DNA of 64,000 nucleotides from Phallusia fumigata. Lineage: Eukaryota; Chordata; Ascidiacea; Phlebobranchia; Ascidiidae. Position 1 is the first letter of the stretch, and the number at the start of each line of letters is the position of its first letter. This document shows positions 1-13,400 of this stretch, one piece after another. The translations under genes were made by a program, and so were the position numbers. Location: contig QXVZ01020756.1 of assembly GCA_008931825.1 (NCBI GenBank), forward strand, positions 248,001 through 312,000, given 5' to 3'. The notes beneath the pieces were generated by a model that made no database searches, was not told the origin of the DNA, and worked only from the letters and a program-made list of their open reading frames with translations.

Positions 1-1495
1 TGTTTTCAGGGAACCGACCACAGATACATGAACAGTAGAAAGCGTAGGCAGCTTATAGACTGTCGGTATCGTTGGCTGATTGCACAAACTGCTACTTCCA
101 AGGTAATGCCTATGCTAAGGTTTCAAGCAACCGTTTAAGCCAAACATTTTCCGGCAGTACAACAAAAAGAAAAGGTGAAACCAGAATACAGAAGCTTTTA
201 TTGTGGAATTAAGCGGTACTGCATGGTCTCACAAAAATAAACAGGGGAATAATATGTAAATTCGCTCTAGGTGAATATTACGTCAGAGACGAAAACAGAA
301 GCAGAACAATTCAATCGCGATTTCATTGTGACGTAACAGAAGTAGATTTGCATAAACAGCAAACAAACGCCGTTGGCGTTCGGAAATAAAAGATTCTCGA
401 TTAAAACGGTGCACTAATGTGATAATTAAGGCCTCATAGCTCATACGTAAACAAACACGAAAAACGAAGCACGTTGTTTCGACAACGAGAACTTCTCGTC
501 GATTTCGTGAACTAGCAGATCTACGTCCGCTGGAGGGCGCAACAGTGGCGAAATAATAAGTGCTTGGGAAGCGGAAACTCGGCGGAATTACAAGGGATTT
601 TAATCACAGAAAAGCAGCTGCCTTTTTACATTGGAGCCGGTTGGATTAGAACAAAATTTGAAAAATTAAAATCCTACGACTATTCTGTTTCCGCAATGCA
701 TCTCATTTGGCTGTCTTCCAGTCATCAAAGCGAAACGAAAACAATTGCGATGTCACAATGTATGTAGAATAAAACAGATTTCCGATTGTTTTTGTCATAA
801 TGCAAAAAAAAAGGGTTTCTCAATTTCTCAATTGACTAATAATTAATTTGTATTTTATTTCCAATTGCGTCCGAGAAACGTTGACCTAAAATCTGAAACA
901 AACTTGTGTCGTTACCTGCTGGCAGAGGATTAAAGACACGATACGTTTAATGAAAAGTAAAACAAACTCATACAAAGGCATTCCGGGTAAATTCCATCGG
1001 ATAAAGCAAAAGAAAAAAGAACTGCACATTTTTCCACTGCTGATAGGATGTGAATAAACATACGCTGACGTCACAAAGCCCTCTGATAACGTCATGACAA
1101 CCACCTGTAAATGTGAGGAAAAATTTGTGTGCAGATTTTGTTTGGGAAAAGGTTGCTCGATCGCTGGGTGGAATGCGTTAATTTTTTCCGTTAACACAGT
1201 GAGGATCAGTAACAGCGCCACCTAGCAATGGTGCGTGCAGAAGCGTTGGCGACGTCGGAGCGTGGCAGAGAGCAGCGGAATGAAAATCTTCAGTTTTCGT
1301 CTGCGCAATCGATAAAAACTTCATGATTTTTCTAGTCTACGCCTTGTTGCACGTAAACTTGGCAGGCCAGTTAGCATGGCCGCATCAGGGCAAATTACAA
1401 GTTAAACAGATAATTTTATACAGTCTACAGTTAATAACATCTAACAGAAAGCAACATCTTTCTATTAATCATTAGCGATTTTCAATTGATTAATA
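1..1495. other. 3' flank of CARMIL, no gene recognised
   Basis: No open frame here resembles a known protein or sits between convincing splice sites. The stretch is AT-rich with a few CRE-like TGACGTCA octamers, for example near 1064-1075. A minus-strand AATAAA lies at about 854-859, some 640 bases beyond the CARMIL stop, and is a possible but distant poly(A) signal. Confidence 0.5.
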
Positions 1496-4400
1496 TTATT
1501 CGGTTTTCATGAAACCTTTGGTCTCTTTAGTGGTTTTTAGTTTTCCCCACGATGCTGCTCGATTCCTCACAATTTTATCCGAACTAGATGATGTGTCAAG
1601 GAATTCTACAAATACAATACACTCGTTCAAATTAACCAAAACAGGAAACAAAGACAACACTGCGACTTTACATAATGAGACACGACAAATAAAATTAAAA
1701 TAGCAAATGCAATGAACTGTAAATAAATATTAAATGGGCGTGTAAACAAATTGCGGCTTTTTCTTAATTCGAAACTCGTTTGGCGACATTACTACTTCAA
1801 GCATGGCGTACATTTATGTTTCTTTCAAATAATAAAAGAACCACATGCAATATTGAAAGTACAGATAGATTTCTTACCTGACATGGGTCGGGCTTTCCCT
1901 TCCTTCAACAGCCCTGCAGCAATTATCAACAACAAGATCAGTCACGTCACACACAATGACATCACAATACCAAATTACATAGCATGACGACACACAGAGC
2001 ATTGTGCAAGCAAAAAGTAGTTACCTGATTTCATAAAGGCTGGTTTGGGTTTGGTTGGCAAAGGTGGCGGTTTTCCCTTGGCCCCAATAGGAGGTTTTAG
2101 GGCAGCTGAGGGCTGAGGCGGCTTGAGAGCAACTGGGTTTATTACAAAAGCGGTTAATAGATGTTTTGGTAGCAAAACTAATGCATCTTTATATTGCATA
2201 AACTCGAAAAACTGCAAATATTTGCCAGGACACAATAATGTTTGTTTAAATTCGTTGTTAGGTATAGAAAGGATTTAAAAAACAAAACTCTTTAATGTTC
2301 AGTGGGCTAAAGGAGCTTACCTTTTTTTTCGGGGTCAGTTTTTTCACTTCCTAAAACACAAACACCGAAGTTTAAGTTTAAATGCCAGGCGAAACAAAAC
2401 AGGTAAAAACAAGGGACTGGTATTATAAACGCCGAGTAACAAAGTCTCATTAAAAACTGGTCACCAGAAGCAACAATGCACTAAGGGACATTAACATTAA
2501 ACAGAAACAAAAAGTGAAAAACAATACGTGTTCTCTTCGTTAAAGGGGACCCATAATATTAAAATATTTCGATTTCATAAATATAAATCATTTTCTACCT
2601 TTCGGGTCTTTGTGATGTAGGGAAATTCCCCATTTTTTTTTCAAAGGCGAAACTTTCTCGGCGCTGGGTGGCGCCTTACTGTTGTTATTGTTGTTTACGT
2701 TCGGCGAATGCCGGGGTGACGTTTTCCGGAGCATTTCGGGGCCAATAGGCATTTCTCCTCCATTTGTGGAGTCTTTGGTGGGTGATTTCGGGGATTTTGG
2801 GTCCTCTGATTCAGCCTGAATTCGTGTTTTTAGGGTTTATTTTAGACTGTCCATATTACGTGATTTAGTTTACAAATTATTTGACCATGCAAGACATTTT
2901 TTGCATGGCCTGTACAACAAGCACCTTTCTGTTGTTACACGAAATACACTCAAGCACGCAATTATTAAGTTTTAAACAAAACAGTTATTTCTTAAATGAG
3001 ACAAAAAATGTTAATGTACTTAAACCTAGACATTGTTAACCACTGTCATTCCTTCAAAAAAACTAAAGAGTGTTCCAATAATAACAATTCATCAAAGCAC
3101 TGGATTTGGTGTGTAATCACACACCTTACGGTTCTTTTGCATCTGATGGATCCATATTCTTTTAAACACGTATTACTTCCGATCTAAATCAATCCTAAAA
3201 CTCACTTTTTTGTTGAGTTTTCTTTGTTTCATCTCAGCAAAGAGGTTATTTCCAAATCCCATTCCTGGCATGACCATTGCTCCCTTGGGCCTTCTCGCGG
3301 GAGTGGGTTTCTGATCTTCAGGTTCCCCACCCGGCGATGAGGTATCTGCTTCCTACCAATTAAATTCATGCATATTTAAATTGTTTACTTAAAGGTCTGT
3401 TAGATAAAATAAAATTAGACACAGCTTTTACCAAGAAACAAATATTGAGTCATTGGCTTTGCTGTTGCCAGTAAACCAGGTGTTGGTGTTCACACGAAGA
3501 CTATTATAGCCTTTTTACAGACTTTTCCACTCATAACTCTTTGCACACATTTAGCATGTGTCATGTATTTTTGCTGTAGAGTTTGTGTGGTTAAACTGAC
3601 AAATCAATAAATGCAAATTTTGCAGTGTGTTTTAATTTGTTATTAAACCTGTGATGACGGTTGACTTTGTTTCATAATTTTAGGTAAATTTTAATTGCTT
3701 GGCAATTGTTTTATTCCTGCAAAAAACTGCTTTAAATGAAAAAGAAAAACACTGATTAATGTTTATATTTGATGCACTTAATATCTATATTTCACATTGA
3801 CAGAAAAATTATTTTACCTCAGTTGTTTCTTCTGCAGGTGGTGGTGCAGGAAGTTCGGAGGAGGGTTGGGGGGAGAGAGGCTTCTTTTTTAACATTCCTG
3901 GGGTAACCATGGGCATTCCCCCCATGGGTATTCCCCCAGGTATCCTTTTGGTCTCTGAAATAAAAAAATGGTGTTCAATGATTTTTAAACAACTGCTTTG
4001 AGCTCCCAGGGATGTGGGTTCAAATCCCATGTCAGTCACTTGAGTTTTCCTGATCCAAAAACTTAAGTGGTGTTACTCCAACCCAGTGAAGCACAAAGGC
4101 CTTAACAAACCACCAATACAAAATATGTCAAAATATCAGATAGTATTACATAAAAAAACTGACAATAAGAATGACAACAAACTTACTTTTTTCTTCTGGT
4201 TTATCTTTTTCCTTTTCCTTTAGCTTTTCCTCTTCAGCTTGAGTTGGTGTCACAGAAAAATCAGTGTTGCTTACACTAAAAACATTACAACATTTAGTAA
4301 TACAAAACTTTGACAAAGTCAAGAGGTGTGAAAAAATGCATTGCAACTGCCCAATTTGAACAGAGAAAAATAAAGGTTGAGTTAAAATAAAAATGTTTAC

Positions 4401-7400
4401 AATCAGCAAAGTGAATCAAAACGGAGACTAATTTTAAACAAATTTATGAACAATAGCTTTTCTACAGCAATAAAAATGCATCGTGAGAGAGATGTGAGAG
4501 ATATTCTAGATATTTAATAAAAAATGTGTAAAACTGAACAAGTTAAATAAAATAAATAAACTGAGAAGGTTAGTAAATTTAAAAACAAGTGTACTTCATG
4601 TTCTAGTAAATAGACAAAAAATTATACGCTTTACATTTCAGGGAGCAATCCTGAATTGTGTTCACTTCAAAACCTGGTTTAGGCACACTATACCCTTTTA
4701 TCCATGGAGGTAAACTTGGAAAGGGAATATCTGAGATGCTGCCAGATCAACGTTAGTTTTCTGGTTTTACACCTTTTTTTAACTTGCATTTAACTTTTAA
4801 CAGACTATTAATTGTGTCACCAAGAAATAAAGTTGCAATAAACTTAGCCACAAAGATTACACGTTAGACCAAGTTCAATTGGCTAAAAAGAGTTTTTGCT
4901 GTTGTTATTTATTAACAGTTTGAAGAATTTTAATCGATTTAAAAAAGATTAATTCCTTATCTTAACAACAGTCTTTGCAAAAAGCATTATACTGGCTGAA
5001 TGCAGGGCAACTACAAATCTGTCAATCCTTATATTATCAATGTTATGTTTTTTTGCAAAGCAAACCCACTTACTCGCTGGTGAAGAAGTCATCAACTTTT
5101 TCCTGCTCGACTTCAGGTTTCTTTGTCGGTGGTCGGCGGGCACGGCGGTTTGGAGCACGGGGTCTAGACTGTGAAAATATCAGCAAAAAAATTAAATAAG
5201 GAGGCAAATTAATATTTTAATCCATTTAATATTTTACCAGGAGCAAATTAGGAAATTTTACAAACCTCTTAGTTTACAATATTAATTTTTATGTGTTTTT
5301 TGTCCAATCATTTATTGCAGTAAGGCAACCTTGCACGGCTAAACAAGAGGAACAAAGCTTGGTTTAGTTTTCTGTTCATGAAGACCACAGAATACAAATT
5401 ACCATAAAAGCTAAGTCGCCCAAACCTACTTTTGTGACATGATCCAGCTTAGGGTGTGAATCTGTGTCAGGGAGGTCAATTTCCACAGCAGGGGGTGGGG
5501 AAGAAGGTACAACCTCAATTCCATCTGTCGTATCTGATAACATAAGTTTGGGGGGTCTGATAAACATTTAGGACAGCAAATACTTCCAACACATCAATTT
5601 GCTAAAAGGTGCCCTGAGATTTGCTGGCTTTTGTGTAAAAAAACTTGCATTTTGTAACATTATTAATACATCATTAAAGATGTTATATCTGTGCTACAGC
5701 CAAAAAAGCAACTAAAGATACCATTGATAATATTTATTCATCTCGCATTAATTTACTGATGGAAATTAATGTTGTAAGATTGGCTGTAAGATTGTAGATA
5801 CATTTTACCTGCTAATTTAAACACGAATGTTTACAACCTACCTTTATCATTGGGTCTCTGATCTTCCACTTTTTCATCTGAGGTTTTATCCTCTGTTTTT
5901 GCTGCAGGTTCATTAACTTTTTCTTCTTGTTTAACATCTTCTTTCTGCTCTTTAAGCTCTTCCTCTGATTTCTTCTTTTCCTTTTCTTCTTCAGCTTTCT
6001 TCTGATCCTCCTCTTTTTTCTTCTTCTTTCCGGGCTCTTTCTTTTTCTCCTTTTTCTTCTTTTCTTCTTTTTTCCTTGGAGTCTTCTCCTCCTCGGGAGA
6101 AACTTCTGACTTTTCCTCTTGCTCTTTTTTTGTTGCCTCTGCCTCCTCAAGCTTTTTCTGCATCTTCCGCTCTTTCACTTTGTCATTGGAGTAAGGGTCA
6201 TAAACATCTGCTCCGAAGTCAGTGATCTTTTTCGCCTCATCCTCTTCAGCTGGGGTCTTAGGTTTTGCTCCAGGAATTGGAGGTAGATCCCCAAGCTGAT
6301 GGGCCTTTTTTCCATTTTCCTCTAAAAAAATGTAATGTTTCATAAAAATAGTTAATTTGGCACAAAAGCATAATTTTTTCACAAGTTTTTGTCAGTTAAC
6401 AACATTACCAAGCTAAACGATTCAAAAAAATTGTTAAATCATAATTGAAAAAAAAATTGTGTCAAACAATACAAATATAAAAACCTATAATTCTGATGTA
6501 AATAATAAAATCCAATTGGAACAGGACTGTTTATATGACCGTAATATGACTTTTTACCACATTGCATCACAAAGCCATCACTGTAAAATCATAGGTATTC
6601 CTGGCATATTACTGCTAAATCGGGCAGACACAACACAATAACTGCAAAGGTGTGCTTCTAAACAAACCTAACAGTGGTCTCGAAAATTGCATAATAACAA
6701 TCCAACCCAAACAAATTTGCAAAAAAAGCTATCTAAAATGTCCAAACTATGGCATAACCTCTACACAAAAAGACTGGATCACAAATAACAAAAGCCACAT
6801 CACATTACTGCACAAAAATATATTACACAAAAAATATCAAAACAACCTTGCTCAATCAAAACCACCAAGTCCGGGTCTTCATATTCCACAACTATAGCAG
6901 CACCACAAGCATTCCCGGTTATCATTAGCTCTCAATAATTATTATATTCCTCAACTGAAAGTAGGTTGTGAGGATACAGCGCAACATTTGACAATAGTTG
7001 CACCTGTAACACTGTTCTACCGGATCGTACAGCAAGCCTAGACATAGACAAACAGCGTACGCAGTTACAACACGGTCAAATGACGCTGTTCAGCCTTCCT
7101 ATTGTTTGCTAAATGTGGAGTTTTATTGAAGCAAGGTAGCGTGTATACGAGGGGGGAAATTTTGCGATGGTAGCGCGATCCGTTTGTATGAGAGTTTAGA
7201 AGACTTACAGCGGGTTGAGAAGCACGTTGTGTGCAGTTAACCTTGACGATGCGTTTTTATTGATATGGAATACGCTTTCAGTGGGCTGGTTGGGTATGAA
7301 ACAAGTACCATTTGTTAGCAGGCAAATTAAGGAATACTTCTTCAGCCGTTCATCAAGCGAGATTTCTGCTGTCAGGTATGGTTTCTGCAGCCGTTCATCA

Positions 7401-10400
7401 AGCGTGATTTCCTACTTGTGATACGTTTTAAACGTTTTCACCCGACCCTCGTCTAATATCGCTAACGACTAACCAAACCTCTCTGGTACGCGACCCATAA
7501 TGGCAATTAAATGTGTTTAACAACCCGGTTTAAACACGGCTGTCGATTCCCTATTGCAATATTATCGTGACACTAAGTTACAGTGGAAAGGGACAATTCC
7601 GTCGTTTTTAAACTGAACTTTATCTGCTGTATCCTCAAAGAATATTTTTAAAAATACAACCGCAATTTAATCATCTTGCCTTCCCGGAAAAAAGGGCCAG
7701 CGACTAGATAAAAACCTCTGCTTTGGATCATCACTCAAAGAAAAGCAGAAGCGTGTTTTAATGTGGCATTGAACTTTGAAGACCACTATTCATTTGTGAC
7801 CCAACCTTTACCCTGTTGCAACAAAATCTACAAAACATACCTTTAAATAGCTGATTCAGAGAATTTAAAAACACACATCATTTTTCTGAACAATTTACCA
7901 TCACTCTGCACAATCTTTTCGAAGGCAGTCAAGACTCTAGTATTGGTTGGAATTATTTTTTAAAAACATATATTAGACAGTTGTTAAATGATCTTTTTAT
8001 CTATTTTAGATAATTTGTGTAAAAAACTGGCAGCGCGAATCTTGTTAGAACGCCGCTTTATAAAGACAAAATCATGTTTTAAACAGTCTTTTGATTTCTG
8101 CGACTGAGTGAGCATGTAAAACGTTACAAAACCCATTCGATCCTACATCTTACCTGGGAAATGAAGATGCTGCATTTTGTTATCGCTGGGTCTAAGACTA
8201 CAGGCCTTTGGAACAGAGCTAATGATAGTCCCTAGTGACGTAGCAGTGTTCTAGATTGCGCGGGTGAACAGCTGAAAGTCATGTGGTGCCTATGTGACGT
8301 CATCGTGCGCGGGATTGAACTGTGTTATTGTATGTTTTGGTTTGATAGCGTCATTTATCGCCGTTTCCCGTTTGATTACAGTAATCAGATATTTTTACGA
8401 TTCAAGATACGTCATACCTCGGTTATTTGTCTTGATAGCAAACAAAACGTCATTTTTCAAGATAACTTATATCAGGCTATTGCATACCAGGTTCATTGTA
8501 AAAAAAAGGAATACAACAAGTCTGTGCAACTTCTAAATGTTGCTGGCCATTTTTGTTAGAAAGTTTTTGATGAAATTTTTTAACAAACTTTGCTTTCACA
8601 AGAAGTGAAAACGAGTCACTAGTTGCCCACGGTGTTGCCAACTGGTATGCATTTATAGGAAATTAAAAAACTTGTTGAATTTTCAAAGCGCTTAATTAGT
8701 AGACCTGTATTAGAAACAACTGATAGTTTTGATATACTTGATGGCAAATGTACGTAAGCCCATAAACAAAAATGTTTGAAATTTGAAAAATTCCGCTTAA
8801 GAACTCGATATATCGCGGGCCACTCAAAACAACCTCGAGGGCCGTATGCGCCGGTTGGGGAGACCTGCATAACAGCGACATACTTTTGGCGCTAACCTGC
8901 TAAGCAAACCTGGTGATTACAGAACCTCCTTGCAATCGCAAGGTTACAGGGTTTTTATCCTGCCTAATATCCAGTGTTTTCCAGAACAATAAAGTTGAAT
9001 TTGTGTGTCTCCGGTGGATAACCTATATGCGTTCTTCTGCACACCAGTAAACCAAAACGAACAAAACAACTACAGTCACTACCGTCATACAGCCTAGTCA
9101 ATATTGTATTAACTTCAGTACACTAGACCTTGTATTCCGAAATATCACGGAAACGATGTAAAGCTTAGAGTTGCTACGGATTCGGGAAAACAGGCGCGGT
9201 GGTAACCGGTGGTATTCCGAACAAATTTAAATACTTGGAAATCTCCCGAACATCAAGCAGCGATTAGTCACTAGGTAAACATGTGTTCAAGCACACAGCT
9301 TCGCTGATACTTCGATCTTTATAGGGACCAGGCTTTAATATTCCTCACACATAAAAGTAACTTTCACTTTTGGTACAGAAGTCGTTCACCCTTAGCTCTC
9401 ACTAAGATATGTAACTAACTTATAATATATTTCGCCAAAAAATGTGGGCATCGTTAGTATCTTATTTAAATAAAATCAAACCTACACAATACAAAAATTT
9501 GAAACAGTTTCTAGCCATACATAATAGTAAAATACAGTATAGCCCAAAAATAACTAACCGTAACTGTTTGTGTTCACAGGCCTCTGTCGTCGCTTAGCAA
9601 CGCTTTGCGCACGTTCTCTGCGCATATCAGGGAGCAGGTCGCCGCTGGGAGGTTTCCCGTCCACATCGGTCACTGTAACGACATCGGTCGAGTTTGGACT
9701 CACTTCGGCGGGAGATTCCTCATCGTATTGCTGCGGACGCTGCGACGGTGATCCAAACTTCTGCTGTTCTTTGTACTTACTGAGCTGGCTTGTCTGAATA
9801 AGAATGAAAGTTGCTTGCAAAAACTAAATTTCAAACGAAGTTTTTACATGTTGCATTCTTAGGCATTTTGAACTGTTTGTCCTGCGATAAGTGCAGTTGC
9901 TATTGCAAGTAAGTTGGTTTTGGCAGGTAGTTTTGCATATCTCTGCAACTCAATGACAGCAAACTGCATCAATGAGTCTTATTAACACCTAGCAAAAGTG
10001 AACTGACAGCATCACTTGTCAGCTACCCTAACTAAAAATGTGCCAAAACGAGTGTATCATAACCTTTCGAAGAACATGGACCACTAAAAGAAAAGTTGTG
10101 TTTGTACGATGCGTTAATGACTACGGTAGCTGGATATAACCCGAGAAGCAAGACGTAGACTTGAATTGTTAAAAACAAAAGCTTAGAGAATATCGGAAGC
10201 TCTGATTGAAAGTCAACCAACCAATCCCAGTTCTAGCAATTCTATCATCCTGATCTGATTCGTTCCTATCCGTTCAAATCCATCACTGATCATCTTAAGC
10301 ACATTCAACATCTCTTGCATTAAACCATCCAAGTTTGATGACGTTTCTTCGGATAGTAATGACGTCACATCGGATTTTTTTGACGACACATTGCTTTCAG

Positions 10401-13400
10401 AGCGTTTGTGCCTAATCTGACGTTTGTTTCTTTGCAGCTTTTTTTCGGTTCCGTCTTTTTTGCTGGATTTTAGGCTTTGGCGCCGTGTGGCAGAGACAGA
10501 GCGCGATTTTGTGCTCATTCTGACGCCTCTTGACGCCGACTGGCTAGCGGCCTACTGATTATCGGTTCGAAAGGAAATGCGAGGCTGCAAATTTGCATGG
10601 TAAGCGGATAGCGCATTGTGTTAACTTGGGTAGGGGAGTTTGTGCAAGGAAATCTGCATCATGGTGTATAGTGTATGTTGTTGCGAGCATTTACATGGCT
10701 GTTACAATGGCATCTTCTTATATGCCTTGTTTTAGATGGGTTCCTCAACGAAGTATGTTTGGCAAATTTTGGCGGTGTTAGCTATCGGAAAATTATTCTA
10801 ATTTTCCACATTCCATCCACATACGATTGTGTTTTACGATTCGACAGGCTTTGTGGGTGCAATGAATGATTGCAACAAAGTGTCTGTCTAAACAAGGAAT
10901 GGGCAACGTAAAAGGGGAAAGCAATCATTATAAATAAGATTACAAAAAGTTTAGACAAAGGTAAAGACAGTACAGTATAAACGGCAGGTGTTTTTGAAGA
11001 CAGTGAACGTTGCTGGTTTAAAACTCATTGTACGCTGAACTTTTGCTTCAACATGATTTTTTTGTCACTGAATCGTCAGGTTAGGTTTAATGTGTTTTTA
11101 TTTAGGACAATTTCTTAGAATGTCTATCGTTTAACACTCTCACCTTCCTTGGCTTCCTGGTTGTTGGAGGAGCAAATCCAGTGTATTGGTAGAAAAGGTA
11201 CCGAAGTTGTGATACAACTAATCCCATAGCTGCAAACTACCATTTATCATGCAACCTATGCTATTGCCAGGTTATAAAACCTACAAATAAACGTACACCT
11301 AATCTGTTAAGAGCGGTTAACTATTCGTTCCTATGTGAAGTCAAAGTGTTATTCAAAGAAACTCAAGATTTCTTAGACGTTTAATGGGGCTACGGTTGAG
11401 CAACTAAAATAATGACATAACCAACTAACTCAAAACAACATTTCTGTCAAGTGATTTGAGATAGTTAGATACTGTGTTTAAAAAACAACGAAAAATAGTT
11501 ATACTGGACTCAAGACTAGTAAAAACCATGTACAAAACATATAAATTTCCGTGTTGACTTTGGTAAAGTAATTGAAAACTATACCTAAGTCAGGCAAACT
11601 TATATGTTGACCCGAGCCTAGTAATTGGAAACCACGACTCAAATACACATTTTGACTATGGTCTGGTAAATGTAACTGCAACTTTAAGGCAAATATTGCA
11701 TCTTGGATGCTGCTCAATTGTTCACTTGAGAGTCGCTAACTTGACTTATTACAACCAGACCTTTAGGCATCCAACTAGTATTTACCCCTACCATGCTCCA
11801 CAGGGCACAAGTTCAAAATACCGACCGTGCCTGCATTACACAAAGCCTGTGGACCATGCATGAAAAAACAGGACAATACATTAAGTCACGACGCACTGAA
11901 GTGTTTTCCTGAACAACAAGGAAGTAAGGAATATGGACAAAACGACTATCGTACCTGACTAATAAATTACTATTGTCGTTTTCAACCGGCGCTCAAGCAC
12001 AACAAGCATTCTGTCTTGCGGTAAACATTGAAGCTACTCTATCCTCAGTCCTCTTCCTGTGTAGTTCTAAGTACAACACTGACAGGTTCTGTATCCATTA
12101 CTCTGATACGTGCTGATTTCCTATCCACCGAGTAATTGAAAGTGTCAAAGAGGACAACAAGGGTATTAGGAAGGTGCGTTTCATGAGACAATGTTAGGCA
12201 AGGTGCAGATTAAAAACTGGGTTTCGAAATTGCGACATTAGATATCCACAAACGGTGCATCGAAATCAGAGCTGGACAACCTAGGTGATGGTACCCTTAT
12301 GAAATCACCAACAAGTTTTCGCACCCCATTTTATAATTCCCTAAAAGTAAATTATATAACTATCCCCAATGTTTAAGCATCCTTGCACCCTGCTAGGAAC
12401 ACATCTCGTAGCCCCTGTTAAGAAACCCTGCACCAAACCATTTCTTGAAAAAGTAGCAAACTATCTTAGTTTATCCTCTAATAACACAGCTTGATAGCAT
12501 AGCCAGTGTTTTCTAGAGGTAACGCTACTTGTTCTGCAGAATGCCAACCAATAGCAACAGACATTCTGGTTTTGTCTGCTCGGACAATATCGTACAATGA
12601 GCCAGTAGTTGCTGTTAGGTATACGAAATTTAAGGGAGTTATTGTACTTTCCAGCTTCATTGCATGTTTACAAAAAATCAATAAACTACCTACATTTTAT
12701 GAGTTAACCAAAACTGTCACCACGAAGGCCTTGTAGCATCAATCTATAAGAAGCCATGACCGTCGTTTATTTTCTTAATACGCCTTTGACTAATTTTGAC
12801 TAGACAAAACCGGCTTTAAACGCACAAAGCATGCATCGCATGTGTCAGTTTCATACCAAGACTCATTTAGGGGCACTTTTCTAATTAGAAATTAACAAAC
12901 AACCAAACACAACTGGATAATGAGTTGGCTAACATATTTCCAAGCAATTTCACCCCATAACCCCCGTCTGCACATTTGAGTCTTATAAACATCAATGTCC
13001 TGACAATAAGCCACAATTTCTGTCAATAAATATACTCGCGTAATGCTTTTCATTTAATCCAACGATTATATTTACACTGCGTTAAAACTCATCACTCCAC
13101 GTCTTGATGTGATGTCAGACATGCTATAGCATTGTACTTGTTACAGTGCTGTAGCTTCTAAATGCAGCAGCCTATCGTGTTTATTTATTTTACGCAAAGA
13201 AGCAAAATGACAGGAAGCGGGTTGACACGGCTCACGCGCACGCGTCATAACCCCCGATAGTGGCGTCATAACGACGCGAACCTGTAGCATTTGTTGTTGT
13301 TTAAAATTCGAGAATATGTATGCTGAACTTTGAAATTCCGACTTTGCTTGTTTTGTGTACATGACATAGCTAGAATGTTTTGTTGCAGTTTAAAAATCGT

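Noticed and set aside
5812-6150. Open frame of almost only Arg and Lys overlapping a CARMIL exon
   Set aside because: It is the shifted frame of the Lys/Glu-rich exon 5842-6321, whose own frame joins both neighbours in phase.
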